From: Nocardia tengchongensis
GTDB lineage: Bacteria > Actinomycetota > Actinomycetes > Mycobacteriales > Mycobacteriaceae
NCBI RefSeq assembly: GCF_018362975.1
Contig: NZ_CP074371.1
Coordinates: 1 to 64,000 of the forward strand
Direction of reading: 5' to 3'
Length of the DNA stretch: 64,000 nucleotides
Shown here: piece after piece, positions 11,843-20,814 of the stretch
How the letters are laid out: the number at the start of each line of letters is the position of its first letter
Position numbering within the stretch: position 1 is the stretch's first letter
Made by a program: the position numbers and the translations under genes
The notes under the pieces: generated by a model
Seen by the model: only the letters and a program-made list of their open reading frames with translations
Databases searched by the model: none
What the model was told of the DNA's origin: nothing

Positions 11843-12634
11843 TCAGTGAGAGTCGGCGTGCTGCGCGAGACCGATGTAGACAGCGGTCAGCAGCGCGAAC
11901 ACGTACGCCTGCAGGAAAACCACCAGCAGCTCGAAGAGGGTGAAGCCGAAGCCCGCGAGCAGCGAGAACGGCGAGAACACCTTCATCCAGGAGACGGCAT
12001 CGAACAGGAAGAACTGGGTGGCACTGAAGAACAGCACCAACATGATGTGGCCTGCCAGCATGTTCGCCATAAGACGGACGGTCAGCGTGAACGGGCGCAG
12101 CACGAAGGTCGAGATGAACTCGATCGGGATCAGCAGCACGTGCAAGGCGGGCGGCACATTCGGCACCACGATGGACGAGCGCATGTACTTCAGGAAGCCG
12201 TACTTCTTGATACCGACGTAGTTGAACGTCAGGTAGGCGACGACGGCCAGCACCAGCGGCATGCCGATGCGCGCGTTCGACGAGATGTTCAGCCCCGGAA
12301 TAACACCCGAGATGTTCAGGAACAGCACGGTGAAGAAGATCGACGCGATCAGCGGGAAGAACTTCTTACCGGATTCCTTGCCCAGCACCTCGTCGCAGAT
12401 CTGCTCCTTGACGAACACCAGACCCGATTCGGCGACATTCTGCAGCCCGCGCGGAACCAGCTGCGGCCGCCGGAAAGCGGCGTACATGACTGCCACGAGA
12501 ACGACCGACATCAGGATGCGAATGAGCATCAAACGGTCGAGCTCGAAAGGCGTCCCCTCGAACAGCACTGCTGGAGGGAAGAAGTCGTTGAGTGACGGCG
12601 CGTGGAACTCGCCTGCCAAAAAGGTGACGCTCAG
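11843..12634 (-). CDS. atpB: F1Fo ATP synthase subunit a
   Basis: Membrane stator subunit that forms the proton half-channels, with about five or six helices. The essential Arg lies in FTLTVRLMANMLAGH; the C-terminal helix AYVFALLTAVYIGLAQ is typical. The first ATG/GTG/TTG codon in frame is TTG at 12619, without a ribosome site in range. Five codons upstream is CTG (12634), preceded six bases earlier by GGGAG, giving an N-terminus SVTFLAGEFHAPSL that matches my recollection of Nocardia and Rhodococcus homologues (MSV.TLA.EFH). CTG is therefore the preferred, unusual start; the conservative alternative is 12619. This is the first structural gene after atpI. Confidence 0.9.
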   Translation of the reverse strand: MSVTFLAGEFHAPSLNDFFPPAVLFEGTPFELDRLMLIRILMSVVLVAVMYAAFRRPQLVPRGLQNVAESGLVFVKEQICDEVLGKESGKKFFPLIASIFFTVLFLNISGVIPGLNISSNARIGMPLVLAVVAYLTFNYVGIKKYGFLKYMRSSIVVPNVPPALHVLLIPIEFISTFVLRPFTLTVRLMANMLAGHIMLVLFFSATQFFLFDAVSWMKVFSPFSLLAGFGFTLFELLVVFLQAYVFALLTAVYIGLAQHADSH

Positions 12635-12986
12635 CGTTCTCTCCCGTGGTCGGCCGCCAGGAGATAGTTTTCTCCTGCGGTTCGATCGGACATTGACGAT
12701 CTGGTGGGTCGACTCAGGTCGGCTCGAAGTTCGTCAGCAGCTGTGGCAGTCACGCCCTGGCGTCTGTACGCGCGTCGGCGACATCGTCGACGGTGCAGAA
12801 CCGTGACCCGAAAGGGTCCGGTACGGCTGTAAGCATAACCTGCTCTCAGGTGGGTCTCAGGCGACCCCCCCTGTTGATTCGGTTGGCTACAGGTAAAGAG
12901 TTTATCAAGTTATCTACGACAATGCGTAGGGGGTCGCGGAAACGCTGGATGAACGGTGTTTCGAACCCCGTCCGGAGCGCCTCCGG
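12635..12986 (-). other. Intergenic region between atpI and atpB
   Basis: These 352 bases carry no credible gene. Just after the atpI stop there is a small stem (CCGGAG-CGC-CTCCGG, 12972-12986), and GACCC/GGGTC can pair near 12806-12819. On the minus strand a TATGCT hexamer (about 12831-12836) could be a -10 box for the ATP synthase genes, but no good -35 box lies 16-18 bases upstream. A run of C at about 12866-12873 is the longest homopolymer nearby. Confidence 0.4.
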
Positions 12987-13415
12987 CTACAGGTCGCGGT
13001 CGACGTGCACGGTCGGAACCCGTTGGCGCAGAAGGCCGTAGGTCTCCGCGCCGAGCACGATGAGCAGCGCGCCGACCACGGTCAGGAAGAGCGCGCCACG
13101 GCTGTAGAAGTCGTAGTTCTGCAGCACCGCGACGACGATCACGGCCAGCAGCAGCTTGCCGACCCAGCTGCCCAGCAGCACCAGGCCCTGCAGGCCTGAT
13201 TCGATCTTGGCGCTGAAGAGCACCGAGGCGGCCGTGGTCAGGATGAAGGCGCCGCCCAGGGCGGAGCCGATGAGGGCGCCCCACAGGCCGGGCAGCCCGG
13301 CGATGAGGGACGACAGAATGGCCGAAACCACAACCAGCACAGCCAAACCGGCGATGCCGTAGCGCAGGGCCGCGCGCAGCGGGGCGTCGGGACCGGGGTT
13401 CGAAGGCGTGCTCAC
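12987..13415 (-). CDS. atpI: ATP synthase protein I-like membrane protein
   Basis: A 142-residue protein with four predicted membrane helices (about 17-37, 43-65, 77-98 and 105-126). It corresponds by position and size to Rv1303 directly upstream of atpB. Proteins of this group are thought to help assemble the c ring. The start is GTG with no strong ribosome site; the wecA stop lies 11 bases upstream, so the genes may be co-transcribed. Sequence similarity to classical AtpI is weak, so the name rests mainly on context. Confidence 0.8.
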   Translation of the reverse strand: MSTPSNPGPDAPLRAALRYGIAGLAVLVVVSAILSSLIAGLPGLWGALIGSALGGAFILTTAASVLFSAKIESGLQGLVLLGSWVGKLLLAVIVVAVLQNYDFYSRGALFLTVVGALLIVLGAETYGLLRQRVPTVHVDRDL

Positions 13416-13426
13416 GATCGGAAACT

Positions 13427-14623
13427 CTACCGGGCGGCGTGATCGGAGCCGCGGGGCGGTTTCCGGACCGAGTTGATCTTCAATTCCCGCCAGGACGGCA
13501 CCGCGGTGACGATCAACGCGAAAACCAGCCCGGCCGCGAACACGAGCACCACCAGCCGGCGATCACCGATCAACGAGGTGCCGACCGCGCCGAATGCGAA
13601 CACGCTGACCCACAGATAGATCACCAGCACCACGCGGCGCTGCGAATGGCCGATCTGCAGCAAACGGTGATGCAGATGCATTTTGTCGGGAGTGGAGAAA
13701 CTCACACCCGCGCGCACCCGGCGGACCACCGCGAGAACAAGATCGAGAACCGGAATGAACATCACCGCACCCACCAGCAACAACGGTGACAACAGACCCA
13801 CGATGTCGCGCGGGCCGTAACCCTGCAGCGGAATTCGCCCGGACGCGCCCGTCGACACCGCCGCCAGCATCAATCCGATCAGCATGGATCCGGTATCGCC
13901 CATGAAAATGCGGGCCGGTGAGAAATTGTGCGGAAGAAATCCCAGGCACGCGCCCGCCAGCGCGGCGGCCAGCAACGCGGGCGGATAGGTGTCGGTGGAA
14001 CCGCCCACCTCGTAGAGCAAACCCACCGTGAACACGAAAACCGCGACGGCCGCGATGAAACCGAGCCCCGCCGCCAATCCGTCCAGGCCGTCCACGAAAT
14101 TCATGGCGTTCACCACGGTCACCGTGATGCCCACCGTCACCAGACCGCCCTGCAGCGGATCCAGCACCACCGTCTCGTTGGTGAACGGGTTGTAGATGGC
14201 CACCCAGCTCAGGCCCATCACCGCCATCACGCCCGCCGCGGTGATCTGCCCCACCAGCTTGGTCAGCCAGTCCAGACCCCAGCGGTCGTCGATGATGCCG
14301 ACCAGCACGATCAGTGTGGCCGCGGCCAGTACCGCGGGAATGTCCTTGGGATAGTCGAAGCCACGGCGCAGCGCGGGCAACTGGTGCGCGAACAGCACCG
14401 CGGCCAGCAGACCCAGATAGATGGCCAGGCCGCCCATCCGTGGAATCGGCTTCACGTGCACATCGCGCTCACGCGGAATGGCCACCGCGCCGAAGGCGAT
14501 GGCCAGCACCCGGATTCCGCCGGTGCTCAGGAAGGCGATCACCGCGGCGACCAGCAGCACCAGCAGCAGCTCCCGCAGCGGGACGACCGCGCCCTGGCTG
14601 AATACGCCCTGACTCAGCAGCAT
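13427..14623 (-). CDS. wecA: WecA-type undecaprenyl-phosphate GlcNAc-1-phosphate transferase
   Basis: Integral membrane enzyme that transfers GlcNAc-1-phosphate from UDP-GlcNAc to decaprenyl phosphate; in mycobacteria (Rv1302) this starts the linker joining arabinogalactan to peptidoglycan. The 398-residue protein has about eleven helices and the family's acidic and His motifs: GIIDDRWGLD, NFVDGLDGLAAG, FMGDTGS and the cytoplasmic loop KMHLHHRLLQIGHS. It follows sua5 by ten bases, the order found in M. tuberculosis. Confidence 0.94.
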   Translation of the reverse strand: MLLSQGVFSQGAVVPLRELLLVLLVAAVIAFLSTGGIRVLAIAFGAVAIPRERDVHVKPIPRMGGLAIYLGLLAAVLFAHQLPALRRGFDYPKDIPAVLAAATLIVLVGIIDDRWGLDWLTKLVGQITAAGVMAVMGLSWVAIYNPFTNETVVLDPLQGGLVTVGITVTVVNAMNFVDGLDGLAAGLGFIAAVAVFVFTVGLLYEVGGSTDTYPPALLAAALAGACLGFLPHNFSPARIFMGDTGSMLIGLMLAAVSTGASGRIPLQGYGPRDIVGLLSPLLLVGAVMFIPVLDLVLAVVRRVRAGVSFSTPDKMHLHHRLLQIGHSQRRVVLVIYLWVSVFAFGAVGTSLIGDRRLVVLVFAAGLVFALIVTAVPSWRELKINSVRKPPRGSDHAAR

Positions 14624-14633
14624 CTAGCGGCCG

Positions 14634-15308
14634 TCAGTGCGCGCCGGCCTGGCGGAGTTCCTCCGGCGACATGCCGAGCACCTCCGCGACCTTCTCGATC
14701 GGCACCGCGCCCTCGCGCAGCACCCGCGGCGCGTCCGCGGTCAGATCGACGATGGTGGAGGCCACCGCGTGATCGGCCGGGCCGCCGTCGAGGTACACCC
14801 CGACCAGATCGCCCAGCTGCGCCTGCGCCTCCGCCACCGTGGCGGCCGGCGGCTGCCCCGACACGTTCGCGCTCGACACCGCCAGCGGGCCCACCTCACG
14901 CAAAAGCTCCAGCGCGACCGGGTGCAGCGGCATGCGCAGCATCACCGTGCCGCGCGCGTCACCCAGATCCCAGGCCAGCGAAGGAGCTTGCTGCACAACC
15001 AGACTCAGTCCGCCCGGCCAGAACGCCCGGATCAGCTCACGCGCCTGCGGCCGCACCGAGTACACCAGACCGTCGATGGTGGTCCACGATCCGACCAGCA
15101 CCGGCACCGGCATGTCCCGCCCCCGCCGCTTGGCGGCCAGCAGCGCGCCGACAGCCTGGCTGTCGAACGCGTCGGCGGCGATCCCGTAGAGGGTGTCGGT
15201 CGGAATGACTGCCAACCGCCCGGACTTCAGCGTGCTCCGCGCGGCACTCAGTCCGGCAGCGCGGGAGTCGGGATCGGCACAGTCGTAGACGGTACTCACG
15301 GCTGACAT
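14634..15308 (-). CDS. sua5: L-threonylcarbamoyladenylate synthase (Sua5/YwlC/TsaC)
   Basis: Makes threonylcarbamoyl-AMP from threonine, bicarbonate and ATP, the first step of t6A37 tRNA modification. The 224-residue protein has the YrdC fold motifs PTDTLYGIAADAF, KRRGRDMPVPVLVGSW, MLRMPLHP and VSSANVSGQPPA. ATG at 15308 (AVSTVYDCADP) fits homologues; the frame runs open further upstream, but that part overlaps the divergent DUF427 gene and lacks homology. Members of this short form end soon after the YrdC domain, as here. It lies between prmC and wecA, as in Rv1300-Rv1302, with the inverted DUF427 gene inserted. Confidence 0.94.
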   Translation of the reverse strand: MSAVSTVYDCADPDSRAAGLSAARSTLKSGRLAVIPTDTLYGIAADAFDSQAVGALLAAKRRGRDMPVPVLVGSWTTIDGLVYSVRPQARELIRAFWPGGLSLVVQQAPSLAWDLGDARGTVMLRMPLHPVALELLREVGPLAVSSANVSGQPPAATVAEAQAQLGDLVGVYLDGGPADHAVASTIVDLTADAPRVLREGAVPIEKVAEVLGMSPEELRQAGAH

Positions 15309-15411
15309 CTTGACACGGATCAACTCCCGGCAGCTCGCGGCTCCCCCTCCCGACCCCGGGGCAAGCCCCGGAAATCTCCGTAGGCTCTTGATGACGAAGG
15401 AGGGACGACCC

Positions 15412-15705
15412 ATGATGCGCGCGATCTGGAACGGAACGGTCATCGCCGAGTCCGCCACGACGGTGGAGGTCGAGGGTAATCAGTACTTTCCGGTGGAGTC
15501 GCTGAAGAGCGAATACTTCACCGAGAGCGCCAAGCACACGGTGTGCCCGTGGAAGGGCATCGCGAGCTATTACACCGTCACGGTCGAGGGCGCCGAGAAT
15601 CCGGACGCGGCGTGGTACTACCCGCATCCGAGCCCGCTGGCCCGGAAGATCAAGAACCATGTCGCCTTCTGGCACGGCGTCACGGTCGAGGGCGAGCCCG
15701 GCTAG
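15412..15705 (+). CDS. DUF427 domain protein
   Basis: A 97-residue single-domain protein of the DUF427 family (start RAIWNGTVIAES, core YFPVESL and CPWKGIASYYTV, end KNHVAFWHGV). Members are small beta-rich proteins of unknown role; the conserved Trp, Cys and Tyr residues suggest a binding pocket. ATG at 15412 has GGAGG eight bases upstream; a second ATG follows immediately. It is inserted on the opposite strand between sua5 and prmC and converges on prmC, their stops only three bases apart. Confidence 0.88.
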   Translation: MMRAIWNGTVIAESATTVEVEGNQYFPVESLKSEYFTESAKHTVCPWKGIASYYTVTVEGAENPDAAWYYPHPSPLARKIKNHVAFWHGVTVEGEPG

Positions 15706-15708
15706 CTG

Positions 15709-16596
15709 TCAGTCCGTGATGCGGCGGGCGACCACGAAGCGGGGTTTGCCCGCGAGGTCGGGGTGCTCGATCACGTCGGTGAAGCCACCGTGGGTGGTGA
15801 ACAGGGCCGCGACGCCCGCACCGTTGGTGTCGTCGTGTTCGACTGCCGCCGCGCCGTTCTCGCGGAGCAGTCGGGCGATGGTGTCGACCATGGGGCGGAT
15901 GACGGAGAGGCCGTCGGGGCCGCCGAACAGCGCCCGGTGCGGGTCGTGGTCCATGACCTCGGGGTCGAGCTGCGCGTCCTCGGGGATGTAGGGCGGGTTG
16001 GAGACGACCACGTCGACCCGGCCGTCGAGGTGGTCGAGGATGGCGGGGTCGGTGACGTCGCCGGCGTGCAGGTCGATGGGGGTGTCGCCCTCGTCGGCCA
16101 GTTGCAGGGCGTTGCGGCGGGCCCAGGCCAGGGCCTCGGGGTCGAGTTCGACGGCGTGCACCTGGGCGTCGGGGCGGGCGTGCGCGATGGCCAGGGCCAG
16201 GGCGCCGGAACCGGTGCACAGGTCGACGACGACCGGCGGGTGCGCGTGCCCGATCTGCTCGAGCCGGGCCAGTGCCCAGGCGAACAGCAACTCGGTCTCC
16301 GGGCGCGGCACGAAGACGCCGGGGCCCACCGCGAGATCGATCTCACCCATCGCCGCGGTGCCCGTAAGATGTTGCAGCGGAACGCGTTCCGCGCGCCGCG
16401 CGACCAGCTTGCGGAACTCCTCGAGCTGATCGGGGGTGAGCATCGGCATCAGGGCCAGCCGCCCGCGGTCGACGCCCAGCACGTGGGCCGCCAGGAATTC
16501 CGCGTCGGCCTGGGGACTGTGCACCCCGGCCGCGGCCAGAATGTCGGCGGCCTCCCGGATGGCCGGCCGCAATGGTGCGCGACTCACTGTTAGCAC
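15709..16596 (-). CDS. prmC: Peptide chain release factor N5-glutamine methyltransferase
   Basis: Methylates the Gln of the GGQ loop of release factors; its substrate RF1 is encoded directly upstream. The 295-residue protein has an N-terminal helical domain, SAM motif VVDLCTGSGALALAIA and the catalytic NPPY (VVSNPPYIPEDA). GTG at 16596 has GGGGAG four bases upstream; an internal GTG three codons later and an upstream ATG at 16614 are alternatives. prfA lies 107 nt upstream. Confidence 0.93.
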   Translation of the reverse strand: MLTVSRAPLRPAIREAADILAAAGVHSPQADAEFLAAHVLGVDRGRLALMPMLTPDQLEEFRKLVARRAERVPLQHLTGTAAMGEIDLAVGPGVFVPRPETELLFAWALARLEQIGHAHPPVVVDLCTGSGALALAIAHARPDAQVHAVELDPEALAWARRNALQLADEGDTPIDLHAGDVTDPAILDHLDGRVDVVVSNPPYIPEDAQLDPEVMDHDPHRALFGGPDGLSVIRPMVDTIARLLRENGAAAVEHDDTNGAGVAALFTTHGGFTDVIEHPDLAGKPRFVVARRITD

Positions 16597-16703
16597 CTTT
16601 CTCCCCACGCACATGCTCGCACGAATTGCCCTGCCCCGAACCTGGTCCCGCTCAACCCCGCGCGCGCCCGGGGCATCGGGCGTGGCGCGGGTGGCGGGGC
16701 CGG

Positions 16704-17783
16704 TTATTCGGCGGCGAGGCGGGCGGCGCGGTCGGCCTCGCCCAGGGCGGTGAACAGGTCGTCGAGGTTGCCGTCCAGCACGGAATCCAGGTTGTGGGCC
16801 TTGAATCCGATGCGGTGGTCCGCGATCCGGTTCTCCGGGAAGTTGTAGGTGCGGATGCGCTCGGAGCGGTCCACGGTGCGGATCTGGGTGGCGCGCCCGG
16901 CCGCGGCGTCGGCGTCGGCCTGTTCCTCGAGCAGGGCCTGCAGGCGGGCCGCGAGGACCTGCTTGGCGCGAATCTTGTTCTGCAGCTGCGACCGCTCGTT
17001 CTGGCAGGTCACCACCAGGCCGGTGGGCAGGTGGGTGAGGCGCACCGCGGAGTCGGTGGTGTTGACGCCCTGGCCGCCCTTGCCGGAGGACCGGTAGACG
17101 TCGATGCGCAGGTCCTTCTCGTCGATCTCGACTTCCTCGACCTCGTCCGGTTCCGGGTAGACGAGCACACCCGCGGCCGAAGTGTGAATGCGCCCTTGGG
17201 ATTCGGTGACCGGGACGCGCTGCACGCGGTGCACGCCGCCCTCGAACTTGAGCTTGGACCACACGCCGTCGCGGCTGGCCTCCTTGCTCTTGATGGAGAA
17301 GCTGGCGTCCTTGTACCCGTCCAGATCGGAGTAGGTGACGCCGAGCACCTCGACCTTCCAGCCGTGCCGTTCCGCGTACCGGATGTACATGCGGGCCAGG
17401 TCGGAGGCGAACAGCGCCGACTCCTCGCCGCCTTCGCCGGACTTCACCTCGAGGATGACGTCGTCGCCGTCGTGCGGGTCGCGCGGCGCGAGCAGGTCGG
17501 TGAGCTGCTTGTCGAGCTCCTCCACCTGGGCGGCCAGGCCGGGCACCTCGGCGGCGAAGGACGAGTCGTCGGCGGCCAGCTCCTGCGCGGCGGCCAGATC
17601 GTCGCGCGCGGACGTCAGCTTGTTGTAGGTGGACATGATCGGGCCGAGTTCCGCGAAACGCTTGCCGACGCGACGGGCCGCGCCCGGGTCATTGTGCAGC
17701 GCGGGGTCGGCGAGCTGGGATTCCAGCCCCTGGTACTCGGCCAGGATGTCGTCGATCGCGTTGGGGGCCGTCTTGTCGGCCAT
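16704..17783 (-). CDS. prfA: Peptide chain release factor 1
   Basis: Recognises UAA and UAG stop codons and triggers peptide release. The 359-residue protein carries the GGQ motif in [19 protein letters not shown] and the conserved C-terminal [18 protein letters not shown] at 17783 ([11 protein letters not shown]) is set by GGGAGG seven bases upstream; a longer frame to 17819 lacks support. It lies between rpmE and its modifying enzyme prmC. Confidence 0.97.
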   Translation of the reverse strand: MADKTAPNAIDDILAEYQGLESQLADPALHNDPGAARRVGKRFAELGPIMSTYNKLTSARDDLAAAQELAADDSSFAAEVPGLAAQVEELDKQLTDLLAPRDPHDGDDVILEVKSGEGGEESALFASDLARMYIRYAERHGWKVEVLGVTYSDLDGYKDASFSIKSKEASRDGVWSKLKFEGGVHRVQRVPVTESQGRIHTSAAGVLVYPEPDEVEEVEIDEKDLRIDVYRSSGKGGQGVNTTDSAVRLTHLPTGLVVTCQNERSQLQNKIRAKQVLAARLQALLEEQADADAAAGRATQIRTVDRSERIRTYNFPENRIADHRIGFKAHNLDSVLDGNLDDLFTALGEADRAARLAAE

Positions 17784-17876
17784 CGCGGTTCCTCCCGTCG
17801 GGGTGCCGGGCAGGCACACCCGGAAAGTATGTGTGAGCTGTCTCAGCTCGCAGCTGGTAGGTCCATAAACGCACCA

Positions 17877-17907
17877 ACGCCCGGCCTGCGGTACGCAGGA
17901 CGGGCGT
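17877..17907 (-). terminator. Terminator downstream of rpmE
   Basis: A 14-bp stem (ACGCCCGGCCTGCG with a complement differing at one pair) and a GTA loop, 12 bases after the rpmE stop. It could end rpmE transcription or attenuate read-through into prfA. Confidence 0.6.
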
Positions 17908-17918
17908 CGGCGGGACAG

Positions 17919-18131
17919 CTACTTGGTGCGCTTGCCGTAGCGGGCCTCGAAGCGGGCCACGCGGCCGCCGGTGTCCAGAATCTTCTGCTTACCCGTGTAG
18001 AACGGGTGGCACTGGGAGCAGACCTCGACCGAGATCTGGCCCGACTCCTTGGTGCTCTTGGTCTGGAAGGTGTTTCCACAACCGCAGACCACGGTGGTGT
18101 CCACGTAAGTGGGGTGAATTCCTGCCCTCAT
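17919..18131 (-). CDS. rpmE: 50S ribosomal protein L31, zinc-binding form
   Basis: The 70-residue L31 with the zinc Cys residues in VVCGCGN and [11 protein letters not shown] (C+ form). It ends KRTK. ATG at 18131 ([15 protein letters not shown]) has AAAGGAC upstream and matches homologues; a start five codons earlier is less likely. Zinc-free paralogues usually replace this form under zinc starvation; none is seen here. Confidence 0.96.
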   Translation of the reverse strand: MRAGIHPTYVDTTVVCGCGNTFQTKSTKESGQISVEVCSQCHPFYTGKQKILDTGGRVARFEARYGKRTK

Positions 18132-18385
18132 TGGGTGTCCTTTCAATGGTCGCCGGGTCGCCTTCGTGAAGACGTGAACCGGAACCGACTAGAGGCATGG
18201 TTGCCGACGGAACAGTCTATGCGCTGCTACCGAGTGGTCACCGCGAGGGGTGACATGGTGCAGAACAGGCAGTCGGAACGGTTTGTTCCCCGAAAGTCGA
18301 GTAGCCCGCTACTCAGGAATGCGAACACCCATGTTCATAGAGTTTTCCCAGGTGAGAGCACGCGACGATCGAAAGGAGCGAGGCG

Positions 18386-18838
18386 GTGACCAGGAACGAA
18401 GCGACAGCTGGGGGAATCCTGACAGTGCTGGCCCTGCTGGTGGTCGCGGGCTGGTGGATGACTCCCGGCAAGCCCGGCACCGCGGCGGGGACCGTGAATC
18501 CGGCACCGATCCCGCCGCAGGGGGACGACACACTCGCCTATCGGGCGGTCACCGCATCGGACAACACCGGTGCCGTGACCGCGCTCATCCTCGGTTTCAT
18601 GATCGGCGGCGCGGCGATGATCGGACTGTTCTGCTTCGGCCCGGTCCCGGAAACACGGCGGCGGCCCCGCCGAAGCGGGGCCGCCGTCGTGCTGCGCTGT
18701 TCGCGTGAGGCAATCGATTGCCTTGCGCGACAGACTTATTCGTCGATCGCGCCCGGGGCGGTCTTGGAGACCGTCATCAGGAACTCGATGTTGGACTTGG
18801 TCTTCTTCAACCGGTCGATCATCAGGTCGATGGCCTGA
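18386..18838 (+). CDS. Hypothetical small membrane protein
   Basis: Not recognised. The GTG at 18386 has AAGGAG nine bases upstream, and the first 95 residues look real: a short start, one membrane helix (about 10-26), a Pro/Ala-rich linker and a second helix (about 63-85). After that the frame has no stop and runs through the strong hairpin at 18659-18686 and over the 3' end of rho on the other strand, giving an unconvincing tail. Either the protein really overlaps rho by about 100 bases, or the original stop was lost by an indel near 18640. The first half deserves more trust than the second. Confidence 0.5.
   Translation: MTRNEATAGGILTVLALLVVAGWWMTPGKPGTAAGTVNPAPIPPQGDDTLAYRAVTASDNTGAVTALILGFMIGGAAMIGLFCFGPVPETRRRPRRSGAAVVLRCSREAIDCLARQTYSSIAPGAVLETVIRNSMLDLVFFNRSIIRSMA
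18659..18686 (-). terminator. Terminator of rho
   Basis: An 11-bp stem (CGGCGGCCCCG with its complement) and a six-base loop, 50 bases past the rho stop. It may act in both directions, but on the plus strand it falls inside an open reading frame. Confidence 0.6.
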
Positions 18839-20814
18839 TGCGAGTCCAGGCCGGACAGCACGCGACGCAGCTTGTGCAGCACGGCCGCCTCGTCCGGGGA
18901 CATCAGCAGGTCGTCGCGACGAGTGCTGGACAGGTTCACGTCGACCGCCGGGAACACGCGGCGCTCGGCGATCTTGCGATCGAGCTTGAGCTCGGCGTTA
19001 CCCGTGCCCTTGAACTCCTCGAAGATGACCGTGTCACCGGTGGAACCGGTCTCCACCAGCGCCGTGGCGATGATGGTGAGCGAGCCGCCGTTCTCGATGT
19101 TGCGGGCCGCGCCGAGGAACCGCTTGGGCGGGTACAGCGCGGTGGAATCCACACCACCGGAAAGGATTCGACCCGAGGCCGGGGACGAGTTGTTGTACGC
19201 GCGGCCCAGTCGAGTGATCGAGTCGAGCAGCACGACGACGTCCTGACCCGCCTCGACCAGGCGCTTGGCCCGCTCGATGGCCAGCTCCGCGACCGAGGTG
19301 TGGTCGCTCGGCGGACGGTCGAAGGTGGAGGCGATGACCTCGCCGCGCACGGAGCGCTGCATGTCGGTCACTTCCTCGGGACGCTCGTCCACCAGCACCA
19401 CCATCAGGTAGCACTCGGGGTTGTTCGTCGCGATCGCGTTGGCGATGTCCTGGATGACCATCGTCTTACCCGCCTTGGGCGGGGACACGATCAGCGCGCG
19501 CTGACCCTTACCGATCGGCATGATCAGGTCGATGATGCGCGTGGTCAGCTTGTTGGGCTGAGTCTCCAGGCGCAGTCGCTGATTCGGGTACAGCGGGGTG
19601 AGCTTGTTGAATTCCGGTCGGCGCCTGGCGGTTTCGACATCGCCGCCGTTGACCGAGTCCAACCGCACCAGCGGATCGAACTTCTGTCGCTGGTTGCTCT
19701 GATCCCCGTCGCGCGGAGCGCGCACCGCACCGACGATGTGGTCACCGCGGCGCAGGCCGTTCTTGCGGACCAGGTTCATCGACACGTACACGTCGTTCGG
19801 GCCGGCCAGGTAGCCGGAGGTGCGGACGAACGCGTAGTTGTCGAGCACGTCGAGAATGCCGGCGACCGGCTGCAGGACGTCGTCCTCGCGGATCTCCATC
19901 TCGCGGGCCTCGCCGCCGCCGGTGGCGCCGTCCCGGTCCCGTCCGCGGCGACGCTCACGGAAGCGACGGCCACGGCGGCCGCGGCCCTCCTCGTCGTCAC
20001 CACCACGGTCGTCACGGTCGTTGCGATCGCGGCCGGCGCCGTTCTGGCTCTGCTGGCCGCTGCTCTGGTTGCGGCCACCCTGGTCGCCGCGCTGGCCGCG
20101 CTCGCCCTGGTTGCGGTCGCCCTGGTTGTTGCGCTCCCGGCGACGCTCTCCGCCCTCCTGCTCGCCCTTGTCGGTGGCGGGGGCTTCGGTGCCGGTGTTC
20201 TCGGCGGCGCCGCGCTGTTCGCGACCCCGACGCTGACGACCACGGCCGCGCTGGCCGCCGTCGCGATTGTCTTCACCACCCTCGGCGCGGGCGTTCTCGC
20301 CCTCCTCGCGCTTGGCTTCGCGCGACTCCGAACCCTTGGATTCGCGCGTCTCCGAAGCGTTTTGGCGCGACTCGGCCGGCTCGGCGCGGTCGGTCTTCGC
20401 CTCCGTCTTCGACTCGGCCACAGCGGTGTCGGCGGCCCGAGCGGACTTCTTCACGGACTCCACGTCAACGGCCGACGCGGACTCCCCGCCGGTCGGCGCA
20501 TCCTCGGCCTTGGCCTTGGCCTTCCCCGTGGTGGCCTTGCCGCCGGAGGTGGCGGGCGCCTTGGTGGTGGCCCCGACCTGGTTCTCCTTGATGGCGGCGA
20601 TGAGATCACCCTTACGCATCCCGGAAGTGCCTCGGATACCGAGTTCTCCCGCAAGCGCACGCAACTGCGGCAACAACATTCCAGTCAGCCCCGATCGTGC
20701 GACGTCAGTTTGTTCGCTCATCTTCGAAATCTGTCCGGAGTCACTATCGCGACTCCCCGAGGACGCTGGATCACTGTCCACCCCGGGTGTCGCGAGCAGG
20801 TCCGTATCTGTCAC
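18736..20814 (-). CDS. rho: Transcription termination factor Rho, with large disordered insert
   Basis: Hexameric RNA-dependent ATPase that ends transcription. The 692-residue protein has an N-terminal SAP-like segment (LTGMLLPQLRALAGELGIRG), then an unusually long low-complexity region of about 230 residues rich in Arg, Gly, Asp, Asn, Glu and Gln, then the RNA-binding cold-shock domain (FVRTSGYLAGPNDVYVS) and the RecA-like core with P-loop SPPKAGKTM and the arginine-rich Q/R loops. Such inserts are typical of actinobacterial Rho and bind RNA. GTG at 20814 follows a purine-rich AAGGAAAGGA. M. tuberculosis Rho is about 602 residues, so the insert is longer here. Confidence 0.97.
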   Translation of the reverse strand: MTDTDLLATPGVDSDPASSGSRDSDSGQISKMSEQTDVARSGLTGMLLPQLRALAGELGIRGTSGMRKGDLIAAIKENQVGATTKAPATSGGKATTGKAKAKAEDAPTGGESASAVDVESVKKSARAADTAVAESKTEAKTDRAEPAESRQNASETRESKGSESREAKREEGENARAEGGEDNRDGGQRGRGRQRRGREQRGAAENTGTEAPATDKGEQEGGERRRERNNQGDRNQGERGQRGDQGGRNQSSGQQSQNGAGRDRNDRDDRGGDDEEGRGRRGRRFRERRRGRDRDGATGGGEAREMEIREDDVLQPVAGILDVLDNYAFVRTSGYLAGPNDVYVSMNLVRKNGLRRGDHIVGAVRAPRDGDQSNQRQKFDPLVRLDSVNGGDVETARRRPEFNKLTPLYPNQRLRLETQPNKLTTRIIDLIMPIGKGQRALIVSPPKAGKTMVIQDIANAIATNNPECYLMVVLVDERPEEVTDMQRSVRGEVIASTFDRPPSDHTSVAELAIERAKRLVEAGQDVVVLLDSITRLGRAYNNSSPASGRILSGGVDSTALYPPKRFLGAARNIENGGSLTIIATALVETGSTGDTVIFEEFKGTGNAELKLDRKIAERRVFPAVDVNLSSTRRDDLLMSPDEAAVLHKLRRVLSGLDSHQAIDLMIDRLKKTKSNIEFLMTVSKTAPGAIDE

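Noticed and set aside
19900..20350. Repeats in the rho insert considered as a CRISPR or VNTR array
   Set aside because: The repeats are irregular, in frame and encode Arg/Gly/Asn-rich protein; there are no equal spacers.
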